NCBI GenBank assembly: GCA_002305765.1
Contig: DBQU01000033.1
Coordinates: forward strand, 1-51,413
Source of the DNA: Deltaproteobacteria bacterium UBA1386
Lineage (GTDB): Bacteria > Desulfobacterota > Syntrophorhabdia > Syntrophorhabdales > Syntrophorhabdaceae
DNA length: 51,413 bases
Direction of reading: 5' to 3'
Shown: positions 1 to 8,010 of the stretch, piece after piece
Layout: every line of letters starts with the position of its first letter
Position numbering within the stretch: position 1 is the first letter of the stretch
The notes under the pieces: model-generated
Told to the model about the DNA's origin: nothing
What the model saw: the letters and a program-made list of their open reading frames with translations, nothing else
Database searches by the model: none
Made by a program: the position numbers and the translations under genes

Positions 1-74
1 GTATGTCCATGCCCAACTACTGGCTCGGCCTCGATTCACTTGAAAAATCGGGGCATTTACACCATAATAGAAGT

Positions 75-575
75 ATGGACGAAAGACACTGGTATGTTGT
101 GAACACCAAGGCGAGGAACGAGGAGCGCGCCGCGGTGAACCTTGCGCAGGGAGGGATCGACGTCCTCGCCCCGAAGCTCAGGTTCAAGCGCTGGCGCGAG
201 GGGAAGTTCACGGACATCATAGAACCCATGTTCCCCGGGTACATCTTCGTCAGGTTCCACCCCGTTGACGAGTTTCGTCTTGTCAAGTACACCCGGGGCA
301 TAAAGACGATCGTCAACTTCAACGGCAGGATAATCCCCCTCCAGGAAGGGCTCATCGATTTCATCAGGGAGCGCCTCACCGACGGCGTGGCCACGGTGGA
401 GAAGCCGACCTTTCAGAAAGGGGAGAAGCTCATCATCCAGGAAGGCCCTTTCAAGGGTTTCGGCGGCATCTTCGAACAGGAGCTCGACGGCAGGGAACGG
501 ATCGCCATCCTCCTGGAAGGCGTCGATTACTGCGCGCGCATGGAGATCGACCGGGAACTCGTGGCGAAGGCGTGA
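75..575 (+). CDS. NusG/RfaH-like transcription antitermination factor
   Basis: The product is a 166-aa NusG paralogue. The NGN domain opens with WYVVNTKARNEERAA (about residues 6-20) and carries the family hallmark PMFPGYIFV at 51-59. A KOW-like segment (FQKGEKLIIQEGPFKGF) lies at about 113-129. Factors of this family bind RNA polymerase and suppress pausing or termination. The short length and divergent KOW resemble the RfaH/UpxY/LoaP specialised paralogues rather than housekeeping NusG, and no secE or ribosomal protein genes are adjacent. I chose ATG 75 because it starts directly before the conserved domain; an in-frame ATG at 3 would add 24 unrelated residues. Its stop (573-575) overlaps a GTG at 572 in the GTGA arrangement typical of translational coupling to the next gene, hflX. 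The operon it controls is not identifiable here. Confidence 0.85.
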   Translation: MDERHWYVVNTKARNEERAAVNLAQGGIDVLAPKLRFKRWREGKFTDIIEPMFPGYIFVRFHPVDEFRLVKYTRGIKTIVNFNGRIIPLQEGLIDFIRERLTDGVATVEKPTFQKGEKLIIQEGPFKGFGGIFEQELDGRERIAILLEGVDYCARMEIDRELVAKA

Positions 576-711
576 CAGACAGAGGTATGCCATAGAGCTT
601 TACGGAAACACCCAGGGTCTCAACCACCTCATAAAAAGACGTCTCACCAGCCTCTACAAGAAACGCATCGAGCCTTCCGCCGTCATCACGGCTGACCTGG
701 CGCGGCAACTC
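571..711 (+). other. In-frame upstream extension of hflX lacking a standard start codon
   Basis: Reading frame 571-711 is continuous with hflX and encodes residues typical of the HflX N-terminus (YGNTQGL, then KKRIEPSAVITADLARQL). A GTG at 572 and an ATG at 587 lie one frame off and reach a TAG at 593-595. Adding a single base between 587 and 594 would join ATG 587 to this segment. It is therefore either a sequencing or assembly indel, a real frameshift, or use of ATA/ATT as start. Confidence 0.6.
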
Positions 712-2235
712 ATGGACATTTCGAAGGAGACGTCGCGCCAGATAGGGCTTATCGTCAACCGCCGCGGGCTCGTAGAGTACGTCATCGTCGGAGACAACCG
801 CCGCATCGAGATCCCTCCCCTTTCGACGGAGCGGACGGGCCGGGCGCGCTTTCGCGGTGTGAGGTTCATCCACACCCACTTAAGGGGTGAGCTCCTCTCC
901 CGCGAGGACCTGACTGACCTCGCCCTCCTGCAGCTCGATCTCGTGGCCTGCATCACCGAGATGCGGGGGGAAAAGGGCGAGGCGGTCCATGTGGGGTACC
1001 TCATACCGGAGAACAGGGAGGGCAGGACCTGGGACTTCATGGAGCCGGGCCCGGTGTCGGAGTTGGACCTCGACTTCACCGAATTCATCACCGAACTGGA
1101 GAACGAGTTTGTCAGGGAGCGGGGCAGGTTCTACGTGACGAAGGACAAGCACGACCGCTGTGTCATCGTTAGCGTCGTCATCCCCGGAAGAGAGAAGAAC
1201 GTCGACGACTATACCGCGGAGATGAAGGACCTCTGCTATTCGGCGGGGATCACCGCCCTCGACACCGTGGTGCAGAGACCCAAGGAACTCCACCCCCGGT
1301 ACCTCATCGGAAGGGGAAAGGTCGAGGAGATCGTCATGAAATGCCAGCAGCTCGGCGCGGACCTTCTCGTCTTCGACGAAGAACTGACGCCGGGCCAGAT
1401 AAAGAACATATCGGAGATAACGGAACTGAAGGTCATCGACCGCAACCAACTCATCCTGGACATATTTGCCGGCCGGGCCAACACCACGGAGTCGAAGATA
1501 CAGGTGGAGCTCGCCCAGCTGCGCTACATACTCCCCCGGCTTACCGAGAAGAGCACGGCATTCTCGCGCCTCATGGGAGGCATCGGAGGCCGCGGCCCCG
1601 GCGAACAGAAGCTGGAAGTGGACCGGCGGAGGATCCGGGACCGGATAGCGTTCCTCGAGCGCAGGCTCACGGAGATACGCAAGGTGCGCGAGAAGAAAAG
1701 GGAGCGCAGGCGGGCCTCCTCCATCCCCATAGTCTCCATCGTGGGATACACCAATTCCGGCAAGTCGACGCTCCTCAACCTCCTCACGAAGAGCCGGGTG
1801 GAGGTCGAGGACAAACCCTTCTCCACGCTCAATCCCACAACGCGGATGATAAAGTACCCCGAGCGCAAGAGAATAATCCTCACGGATACCGTCGGCTTCA
1901 TAACGCGGCTGCCCGAGGTGCTCCTGCGTGCCTTCATGGCAACGCTGGAGGAGCTGGAAGACGCCCACCTCCTCCTCCACCTCGTCGATATAAGCGCCCC
2001 CGACCTGGAAGACCGCATCGCTTCCGTGGAGAGCGTCATCGACGGCCTCGGCCTTACAGACAAGAAGCGGATTATCGTCTTCAATAAGACGGACAGGGTT
2101 GACCCCGCCGTTGTCGCCAACGTGGAGAGGCGCTACGATGCCGTCTCCATATCATCCCTCAAGAAGCATGGCATCGACCGTCTCATAACCGCCATCGAAA
2201 CGGCGCTGGGCACGGAAGACCTCGCCGCGAATTGA
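712..2235 (+). CDS. hflX: GTPase HflX (ribosome-associated), start uncertain
   Basis: HflX is a GTPase that binds the 50S subunit and splits or rescues ribosomes. From the first ATG (712) the product is 507 aa. Visible features are the HflX N-terminal domain, the glycine-rich linker GGIGGRGPGEQKLEVDRRR at about 289-307, a basic coiled-coil stretch, the P-loop GYTNSGKST at 345-353, G3 DTVGF and G4 NKTD. The same frame stays open upstream to about position 304, and the part from 592 encodes IELYGNTQGLNHLIKRR, which matches the N-terminus of longer HflX proteins of about 550 aa. No ATG, GTG or TTG precedes it in frame. Either translation starts at a rare codon, the protein is truncated, or one base is missing near 587-594. 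Identity is certain; the start is not. Confidence 0.93.
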   Translation: MDISKETSRQIGLIVNRRGLVEYVIVGDNRRIEIPPLSTERTGRARFRGVRFIHTHLRGELLSREDLTDLALLQLDLVACITEMRGEKGEAVHVGYLIPENREGRTWDFMEPGPVSELDLDFTEFITELENEFVRERGRFYVTKDKHDRCVIVSVVIPGREKNVDDYTAEMKDLCYSAGITALDTVVQRPKELHPRYLIGRGKVEEIVMKCQQLGADLLVFDEELTPGQIKNISEITELKVIDRNQLILDIFAGRANTTESKIQVELAQLRYILPRLTEKSTAFSRLMGGIGGRGPGEQKLEVDRRRIRDRIAFLERRLTEIRKVREKKRERRRASSIPIVSIVGYTNSGKSTLLNLLTKSRVEVEDKPFSTLNPTTRMIKYPERKRIILTDTVGFITRLPEVLLRAFMATLEELEDAHLLLHLVDISAPDLEDRIASVESVIDGLGLTDKKRIIVFNKTDRVDPAVVANVERRYDAVSISSLKKHGIDRLITAIETALGTEDLAAN

Positions 2236-2375
2236 TTTTTTCCCCGATCTGGAATAGATTAGAAACGGTCGCAGATCTCAGGCTTCGGGTTTCAGGTCAA
2301 GAAGAAAGGGCCTTATCTATCGCTTTTCAGGCTTCACGTCTGAATGACATGACACAAAGCATTTTGGAGGCACAT

Positions 2376-2855
2376 ATGGAAGGACACAACGGGTTCGGTA
2401 ATGATGAGGCCCAGGGACTCCCAAGGTTCGTGGGCGAATATGCAGCGGAGGCATCGATGGGTTCCCTGGAGGGCTTCATCGAATTCGCCTGCAGTCATGC
2501 CGCGGAGCAAGGCTTCACCGACGACCGGGTCCACGAGGTGCGCCGTGTCCTCACCGAGGCCTTGACGAACATCGTCAGTTTCACCTTCGACAACCTGCCG
2601 GGAGAGATAAAACTCTCCTGCAAGATCGATAAGTTCGGGAAATATGTTGTCGCCCTCGTCGATTCCGGCAAGCCCTATAACGTGCTCCTCGAGGACGACC
2701 CCTTCATCGGCTCCCTCGGCCCCACCCCCGACGGCCCACGCCCCACGACGAAGATGATGAAACGCTTCTCGAGCAACATAGAATACAAACGCTTCGAAAA
2801 CCGCAACCACCTCATCATCACCCTCGCGAGGGACATGAAGAAGGGGAAGGAGTAA
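2376..2855 (+). CDS. RsbW-like ATP-binding (anti-sigma-factor type) protein
   Basis: The 159-aa protein has a GHKL/HATPase_c fold of the RsbW/SpoIIAB type. The N-box is visible as VRRVLTEALTNIVSFTF; the later ATP-lid region is VALVDSGKPYN followed by a GP-rich loop and TTKMMKRFSSNIEYKRFENRNHLIITL. Such proteins act as anti-sigma kinases or accessory kinases in partner-switching. The N-box Asn is present, but the G1 box is DSGKP rather than the usual DxGxG, so kinase activity is uncertain. I chose ATG 2376 because GGAGG lies five bases upstream (2366-2370); the frame is open to 2232, but that extension looks non-coding. It converges on a DRTGG-domain gene 14 bp away. In other anaerobes this pair is often found near [FeFe]-hydrogenase genes, and such a gene lies 10 kb downstream here. 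Confidence 0.75.
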   Translation: MEGHNGFGNDEAQGLPRFVGEYAAEASMGSLEGFIEFACSHAAEQGFTDDRVHEVRRVLTEALTNIVSFTFDNLPGEIKLSCKIDKFGKYVVALVDSGKPYNVLLEDDPFIGSLGPTPDGPRPTTKMMKRFSSNIEYKRFENRNHLIITLARDMKKGKE

Positions 2856-2869
2856 GGGCGGGCGAGAGA

Positions 2870-3244
2870 TCATGAAAAATCCCGTTCCTCGCCGGCCTTT
2901 TCGATGCAGCCGGTCATCCCCTTCATGTAGAGCCTGCCGACGGTCTCGAAGAGGATGTATTTCGTCGTCAGGAGCGGGATGCGCAACTCTTCCGCCAGTT
3001 TGACCGTCTCCGGCCGGGGACGCTTGCCGCGGACCATGACGACGGCGGCCGCATCGAGGACCTCCGCCGTACGGATGACCTGATGGTTGGCGAGGCCGGT
3101 CAGCAGGAGGCTTCCCGTCTTGCAGTACACGAGAAGGTCGCTCATCAGATCGGCGCAGGCACCTCTTTCCACTTCCATATCGAGCTGGTCGTGACCGACG
3201 ACAACCTCCGCGTCCAGCACCTCTTTGACCTCTCGCAGCGTCAT
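2870..3244 (-). CDS. DRTGG-domain protein
   Basis: This 124-aa protein matches the stand-alone DRTGG domain. It begins MTLREVKEVLDAEVVVG, and has the characteristic SDLLVYCKTGSLLLTGL and RTAEVLDAAAVVMVRGKRP segments followed by IPLLTTKYILFETVGRLY. The domain is found fused to phosphotransacetylase and in HPr-kinase-like contexts and is thought to be a regulatory ligand-binding module; no enzymatic activity is known. ATG 3244 was preferred over the in-frame ATG at 3271 because the family begins at this residue. It converges with the RsbW-like gene, so the two share the same short terminus region; a functional partnership is inferred from gene neighbourhoods known in other anaerobes. Confidence 0.75.
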   Translation of the reverse strand: MTLREVKEVLDAEVVVGHDQLDMEVERGACADLMSDLLVYCKTGSLLLTGLANHQVIRTAEVLDAAAVVMVRGKRPRPETVKLAEELRIPLLTTKYILFETVGRLYMKGMTGCIEKAGEERDFS

Positions 3245-3339
3245 ATCGTCCAGACTCCATGAAAATGTCATGCACTACACAGAAATATCATATGTTAAGA
3301 CCGACAGCGCTTCAACTTTTCTCTTCGACGTAAAGACAG

Positions 3340-3467
3340 TTCAAGGGTTCAAGGGTAAAAGAAGCATGAAAGGCAGGCGACGAACACCTTCGACCGGTGT
3401 ACGAATTGTGTTGGCAAGCGGTCTTCTTTCGCGGTCTTTCCCTTGAACCCCCTTGAACCCTTGAACC
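3340..3467. repeat. Inverted octamer repeat (TTCAAGGG / CCCTTGAA) upstream of the TauE gene
   Basis: TTCAAGGGTTCAAGGG at 3340-3355 is answered by three CCCTTGAA units (3440-3465) in the opposite orientation. The arms enclose about 84 bp without a convincing gene. RNA from either strand could fold into a hairpin. The unit resembles the CCGCTTGAA repeats on the other side of the TauE gene. Confidence 0.75.
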
Positions 3468-3516
3468 TTCTTCTCCCCATGGATAAACCCGCCCGCTCGT
3501 GGTATATTGGTTTCTT

Positions 3517-4284
3517 ATGGCTGCGGAATCGTTCTACAAAAGTCAGGGAAAGGGTCTTTTGATCGGGTTGGCGGGGGGAGCCTTCGGCGGGCTTATCGGG
3601 CTTGGCGGCGGCATCATCATGATCCCGCTCATGGCGATACTCGCCGGGCTCACCCAGCACCAGGCCCATGGCACGAGCCTCCTCGCGATCGTCTTCACCG
3701 CACTCATCGGCGCCGTCACGTACAGCCTGCACGGATTCGCCGATTGGCGGGCGGCGCTCGTCCTTGCCATCTGCGCAATGGTCACCGCCCGCTTCGGTGC
3801 CCTCTATGCCCACTCCCTCCCGGAGAAGCAGCTCAAGCGCGCCTTCGGCTGGTTCCTTGTCGTCGTGTCCCTTCTTCTCGTCTTCAAAGGAGTCATCCTC
3901 AGGTCTTCCTATACTCTCGGTCCCTTTCTGCACTATGCCACCCTGATCGGAACCGGTGCCTTCACCGGGTTCCTCTCGGGGATGATGGGCGTCGGAGGAG
4001 GCGGCATCATGGTGCCCTTTCTCGTCATCTTCATCGGCATGCCCCAGCACCTCGCCCAGGGCACGTCGCTCCTCGCGATGGTACCGGGAAGCGCAATTGG
4101 AGCCTTCACACACCACAGGCTCGGCAACGTCGCGAAGCATATCGCCCTCGGACTTACCCTCGGTGCCGCCATCGGCGGCTACATCGGCGCGAGCTTCGCC
4201 CACCTCGTACCCGAGTTCTACCTCAAGGTCATCTTCGCCCTCGTCGGCCTCTGGATGGGGATCAGGTACATAAAGACGGTTTAA
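3517..4284 (+). CDS. Sulfite exporter TauE/SafE family membrane permease
   Basis: The 255-aa integral membrane protein has the internal duplication typical of TauE/SafE (DUF81). The first half carries GGLIGLGGGIIMIPLM and the second GFLSGMMGVGGGGIMVPFL, each followed by HQAHGTSLLAIV or HLAQGTSLLAMV, with about eight hydrophobic helices. Members move sulfite, sulfoacetate, taurine-derived or other small organosulfur anions across the inner membrane; the substrate cannot be read from the sequence. ATG 3517 (MAAESFYK) is preferred to GTG 3499 because the homologous region begins there. The gene stands alone and is flanked on both sides by inverted short-unit repeats. Confidence 0.88.
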   Translation: MAAESFYKSQGKGLLIGLAGGAFGGLIGLGGGIIMIPLMAILAGLTQHQAHGTSLLAIVFTALIGAVTYSLHGFADWRAALVLAICAMVTARFGALYAHSLPEKQLKRAFGWFLVVVSLLLVFKGVILRSSYTLGPFLHYATLIGTGAFTGFLSGMMGVGGGGIMVPFLVIFIGMPQHLAQGTSLLAMVPGSAIGAFTHHRLGNVAKHIALGLTLGAAIGGYIGASFAHLVPEFYLKVIFALVGLWMGIRYIKTV

Positions 4285-4454
4285 ACCGCTTGAGCCGCTT
4301 GAACGTGAAAAGACAATAAAGAATATTCCTTGCATTCAAACCGCCACAAAGGCCCCTTCAGCGTGCCGGCGCAACAAGGAAAAAGCCTTTAACGTTCGAG
4401 CGGCTCAAGCGGTTGCAACGGTCTTTGCGGTTCAAGCGGCTGCAACGGTCTTTT
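4284..4454. repeat. Inverted repeat with CCGCTTGAA-type units plus a tandem repeat
   Basis: The 23-bp arm at 4284-4306 (core CCGCTTGAGCCGCTTGAA) matches the reverse complement of 4392-4414 at 22 of 23 positions. The right arm continues into two near-identical 20-bp units (AAGCGG[T/C]TGCAACGGTCTTT) at 4407-4426 and 4434-4453. The arms sit exactly between the convergent 3' ends of the TauE and ftcD genes, where a bidirectional terminator would be expected; no T-tract is seen. Confidence 0.8.
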
Positions 4455-5350
4455 CAGTCGTTCAGTTTGTTTTCCAGGATCTGGTCGGTGGTGAAATTTT
4501 CGAGGCCCATGTAGTAGGCGGCGCTCTCGATCATGGCGTCGGAGGGGACGAGGCCCACTATCTCGCTGCCGATGACGTTCACGCCGTACCGCTTTGCTTC
4601 CATCCTCACCATCTCGAGCGCACGGTACAGGGGGGTGCGGGTGTAATCCGTCATGTTCATGGATACCTGGACTATGCCCCGTTCCTTGAGGTTGATGGCA
4701 ATGGCACGGCAGTAACGCAGGCCCCCACCCTGGAAGCGCACCGCGCGCGCTATGGCCGTGGCCACGGCCATGCTGTCCGTGTCGAGGTTGACGTTGAAGG
4801 CCACGAGCGGTCTTCTCGCTCCCACGGCAACCACGCCCGCCGTGGGGTGTACTGCCGCGTCGCCGAAATCGGGTTTCCATCGAGGGTCTTTGATCTTCTC
4901 CTTCATCCCCTCGAACTCTCCCCTGCGGATGTCGGGGAGCGCCCTCCTGTCGGGGTGGGAGGCCGATTCCTCGTAGAGGAACACGGGCACCCGGAAACTC
5001 CGCCAGATCTCCTTCGCGACATCGATGGAGAGCGCGACGGCCTCGTCCATGGAGGTCTCGCCGATGGGGATGAAGGGTATCACATCGACCGCCCCCATCC
5101 GGGGATGCTCTCCCCTGTGCCTGCGAAGGTCGATTGTCTCCACGGCAACGCCCACGGCGTCGAGCACGGCCTTCCTCACACGCGCCGGCTCACCCGCGGC
5201 CGTCACCACCAGTCGGTTGTGGTCCTTGTCCTTGTGATGGTCGAGAAGCTTCACCCCTTTGACACCGGTGAAACAGTCGAGGATCTTCCTGATCTTTGCC
5301 GGATTGCGCCCCTCGCTGAAGTTGGGAACCGTCTCGATGATCTTCTTCAT
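4454..5350 (-). CDS. ftcD: Glutamate formimidoyltransferase
   Basis: The 298-aa protein is the stand-alone formiminotransferase domain, which transfers the formimino group from N-formimino-glutamate to tetrahydrofolate (histidine or purine catabolism feeding the one-carbon pool). The N-terminus VPNFSEGR and the active-site segment HRGEHPRMGAVDVIPF are visible; His82 corresponds to the catalytic histidine of the characterised mammalian enzyme. FNVNLDT and the second subdomain follow. No cyclodeaminase domain or hut genes are adjacent. An AAGGAG lies 19 nt from the chosen ATG but only 5 nt from an out-of-frame ATG at 5364, so initiation may be inefficient or coupled. The gene is divergent from the BON lipoprotein gene. 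Confidence 0.92.
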   Translation of the reverse strand: MKKIIETVPNFSEGRNPAKIRKILDCFTGVKGVKLLDHHKDKDHNRLVVTAAGEPARVRKAVLDAVGVAVETIDLRRHRGEHPRMGAVDVIPFIPIGETSMDEAVALSIDVAKEIWRSFRVPVFLYEESASHPDRRALPDIRRGEFEGMKEKIKDPRWKPDFGDAAVHPTAGVVAVGARRPLVAFNVNLDTDSMAVATAIARAVRFQGGGLRYCRAIAINLKERGIVQVSMNMTDYTRTPLYRALEMVRMEAKRYGVNVIGSEIVGLVPSDAMIESAAYYMGLENFTTDQILENKLND

Positions 5351-5507
5351 TGTGTGCGATCATTGTAACTCCTTGAAGGGCTGGAGTAAAGAACTAGAAT
5401 CGGGTAGCTGCCCGGCCGCATTCCCTTTTTCCCTTTCCACGCTTGTGAAGGCACCAGGAACTGCCGCCAGGCAATGGTCCGCGGGCTGTTCATGTTGACT
5501 TCCGAGT

Positions 5508-5540
5508 GGGAGGGCTTAGCTTTCCATGAGAAGCCCTCCC
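5508..5540. promoter_or_regulatory. Perfect 10-bp stem hairpin upstream of BON lipoprotein gene
   Basis: GGGAGGGCTT (5508-5517) and AAGCCCTCCC (5531-5540) form a perfect stem around a 13-nt loop, about 50 nt before the lipoprotein ATG. A TTGACT at 5495-5500 with TAGCTT 16 bp later (5517-5522) could be a weak promoter that would place the hairpin across its -10. No T-run follows, so a leader structure or protein site is as likely as a terminator. Confidence 0.45.
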
Positions 5541-5588
5541 TGCCATGCCAGGCCGGCGAGGCAAAACAAACTGTAAGAGGGGAACATT

Positions 5589-5900
5589 ATGAGAAGATCC
5601 ATTCTTGTATCGACGGTCATGCTTTTTGCGGTTATTGCCCTGGCCGCGTGTCAGACACCTGCCGGAAGATCGGCCGGAGACGTAGTCGATGATGCCTCCA
5701 TAACAACGCAGGTCAAAGCAAAGCTTCTGGAAGACGACGTTACGAGGGGCTTCGCGGTCTCCGTCCAAACCTTTGAGGGAACGGTAACGCTTATCGGGGC
5801 CGTGGATACCAGGGCACAGATAGACCGTGCGGGCTCGATAGCCGCCAGCGTCAAAGGAGTAAAAGCGGTGGATAACCGGCTTAAACTGAAGACCAGGTGA
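5589..5900 (+). CDS. BON-domain lipoprotein (OsmY-like)
   Basis: The 103-aa precursor has a lipoprotein signal with hydrophobic stretch ILVSTVMLFAVIALAA and lipobox LAAC (Cys21), so the mature protein is lipid-anchored. The remainder is one BON domain: DASITTQVKAKLLEDD, then GTVTLIGAVDTRAQIDRA and VKGVKAVDNRLKLK. BON domains bind phospholipid, and OsmY-type proteins protect the envelope during osmotic stress. AGAGGGGAA precedes the ATG at normal spacing. It is divergent from ftcD and convergent with the helicase gene; a monocistronic unit. Confidence 0.88.
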   Translation: MRRSILVSTVMLFAVIALAACQTPAGRSAGDVVDDASITTQVKAKLLEDDVTRGFAVSVQTFEGTVTLIGAVDTRAQIDRAGSIAASVKGVKAVDNRLKLKTR

Positions 5901-5933
5901 GCGTCAGGACATCCTTTCAAGGTTCCCGTCGCG

Positions 5934-7958
5934 CTATTTCAGGGAGTGCAACAGTCTTTCAAGCAGGTCCGTCTTGCTCATGCCTTCCGGCGAACCTGCA
6001 ACGGGGGCATCATCCGTCGTGAGAGCCCGCGGGCTGCCACCTTCATCGAGGCACGCCCTGACGTTTTGCGCCTCGATGAAACGGGAGAGCCTGTTGAAGG
6101 TGTGGATACCGTTGTTGCGGCCTTCGTGGTGGGCAAGGATGTAAAGCCGCTCCCTGGCGCGCGTCACCGCGACGTAGAGAAGCCTGCGCTCCTCTTCGAG
6201 GCCTTCGTCGTCGCGGGTCGTGTAGCTTGAGGGGAGGACGCCGTCCACGGCGCCGATGAGGAAGACGTTGCGCCACTCCAGCCCCTTCGCGGAATGGATC
6301 GTCGACAGGATGAGCGGCCTTTCCCATATGGTGTCGTGGAAGTCCCTGACCCCCCGCTCGGGCGGCTCGATGGCAAGATCGACGAGGAAGTCGCGGACGG
6401 AGCCGTAGCGGCCCGATATCTGCGCCAGGGCGTCGAGGTCGTTCTTCCTCAGATTCCAGTCGAGGTCGAATTTTTCTCTCAGGATGGGATCGTAGTAGTC
6501 GATCACTCTTCGCACCACGGCCTCGGGCTCTGTCTCGGCGGCTTCAAGGAGACGTGCGAGCCGGGTAAGCCCTGCGGAAGATCTCCCCCTGGCCGCGCCC
6601 ACCGGCATGATGACGTTTTCCACGATGGAGCTCAGGGTCTCCGGGGCAGCCATCTCCCCAAGCATTCTTTCGGCGGTCTTCGGGCCTATCCCCGGCACGA
6701 GCAGGAGGACGCGGCTCCATGCCAGCTCGTCCTTCGGATTGACGAAGAGCTTGAGATGGGCTATGAGGTCCTTAACGTGTGCCGTCTCGTAGAACTTCAG
6801 GCCTCCATAGACGGCAAAGGGGATGTTGCGCCTGCCGAGCTCCGCCTGCAGCGGTATCGTTATGTAGGAGGACCGGAAAAGGACGCACTGATGGGACAGC
6901 TCCATCCCCTGGTCGTAGAACTCCTTTATCCTCTCCACCACCCAGGCGGCCTCCTCGTGGGCGTCCCGGGAATAGATGAGACGGGGCCTCTCTCCGTAGT
7001 CTTTTGCCACGGCCTTGAGGCATTTCTGGTACTTGTTCGCCATGTTGTCGAGAACGGCATTGCCCACATCCAGGATCGCCTGGGTGCTCCGGTAGTTGTC
7101 CTCCAGCTTGATGACCCTGCATCCGTCAAAGCGCTCCGGAAAGCGCATGATGTTCTCGTGGGAGCTTCCCCGGAAGGAATAGATGGACTGGGCGTCGTCG
7201 CCGACCACCAGGATATTGCGGTGAGCGGCCGCCAGGTGGTATGCGATGTCCCCCTGCATGGCGTTCGTGTCCTGGAACTCGTCGATCATGACGTAACGAT
7301 AGCGGGCGGCGATGCGGGAACGCGCGTCCTCGTTCTCGAGGAGGAGCTTGAAGTAGAGCAGGAGGTCATCGTAGTCGAGGCATTGCGAAGCAACCTTGTA
7401 CCCGGTGTACGCGCGGCGCAGTTCGCCCATCTCATCGGCGAACTGCAGGAACTCCGGGTAGTGCCTCTCCAGAACCCCCTCGAGAGTCATCTCCTTGTTG
7501 ACCGCCATGCTGAGGATCTTCCTGAGCATGTCCTTCCGGGGACGTCTTTTCTGCCTCTCGTAGAAGCCAAGGTTCGTCGCGCACCGGTGGATCGCCTCTT
7601 CGGCATCGGACTCATCATAGATGGTGAACGTGTCGGGAAGCCCGAAGAACGTGCTCATCCTGCGCAGCATCTTGTTGGCGAAGGAATGGAAGGTGCCCCC
7701 TTCGACGCCCTCGCACCGGGGGTCGTGGCGCGCGGCGCGGGATATCATCTCCTTCGCGCTTCGCCTCGTGAACGTGAGAAGCAGGATCGAGGCAGGGTCG
7801 ATGCCTGTCTCGACGAGATACCTCACCCTGTATTCGATGACCCGCGTCTTGCCGCTGCCCGCCCCCGCGATGACGAGCACCGGCCCGTCGACGGCGGTGA
7901 CCGCCTCGTACTGCCTTTCGTTGAGCTCTTCCCTGAGATTGCCGTCCGCCATGCGCAT
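5934..7958 (-). CDS. UvrD/PcrA/Rep-family ATP-dependent DNA helicase
   Basis: The 674-aa protein is a superfamily 1A 3'-5' helicase. The Q-motif LNERQYEAV (12-20), Walker A AGAGSGKT (31-38), motif Ia TFTRRSAKEM, motif II MIDEFQDTN (about 224-232), motif III VVGDDAQSIYSFRG (about 251-264), motif IV DNYRST, motif V LSTIHSAKGLEW and motif VI YVAVTRARERL are all present. Length matches UvrD/PcrA. The C-terminus ends in TDLLERLLHSLK rather than the RNAP-binding tail of PcrA, so the exact orthology (UvrD, PcrA or Rep) is left open. It unwinds DNA during repair or replication restart. It is followed on the other strand by the BON gene and preceded by DinB. Confidence 0.93.
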   Translation of the reverse strand: MRMADGNLREELNERQYEAVTAVDGPVLVIAGAGSGKTRVIEYRVRYLVETGIDPASILLLTFTRRSAKEMISRAARHDPRCEGVEGGTFHSFANKMLRRMSTFFGLPDTFTIYDESDAEEAIHRCATNLGFYERQKRRPRKDMLRKILSMAVNKEMTLEGVLERHYPEFLQFADEMGELRRAYTGYKVASQCLDYDDLLLYFKLLLENEDARSRIAARYRYVMIDEFQDTNAMQGDIAYHLAAAHRNILVVGDDAQSIYSFRGSSHENIMRFPERFDGCRVIKLEDNYRSTQAILDVGNAVLDNMANKYQKCLKAVAKDYGERPRLIYSRDAHEEAAWVVERIKEFYDQGMELSHQCVLFRSSYITIPLQAELGRRNIPFAVYGGLKFYETAHVKDLIAHLKLFVNPKDELAWSRVLLLVPGIGPKTAERMLGEMAAPETLSSIVENVIMPVGAARGRSSAGLTRLARLLEAAETEPEAVVRRVIDYYDPILREKFDLDWNLRKNDLDALAQISGRYGSVRDFLVDLAIEPPERGVRDFHDTIWERPLILSTIHSAKGLEWRNVFLIGAVDGVLPSSYTTRDDEGLEEERRLLYVAVTRARERLYILAHHEGRNNGIHTFNRLSRFIEAQNVRACLDEGGSPRALTTDDAPVAGSPEGMSKTDLLERLLHSLK

Positions 7959-8010
7959 CGAATATTATACATGATTTCGCCCGTGGCGTCACGGCGCGGA
8001 CCTTCTTCAC

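Noticed and set aside
3349..4335. 328-codon minus-strand frame across the TauE gene
   Set aside because: Acidic low-complexity translation, mirror of the membrane protein gene, no recognisable motif.
4284..4454. CRISPR-like array suggested by short repeats next to ftcD
   Set aside because: Units are 7-20 bp, unevenly spaced and partly inverted with no unique spacers of constant length.
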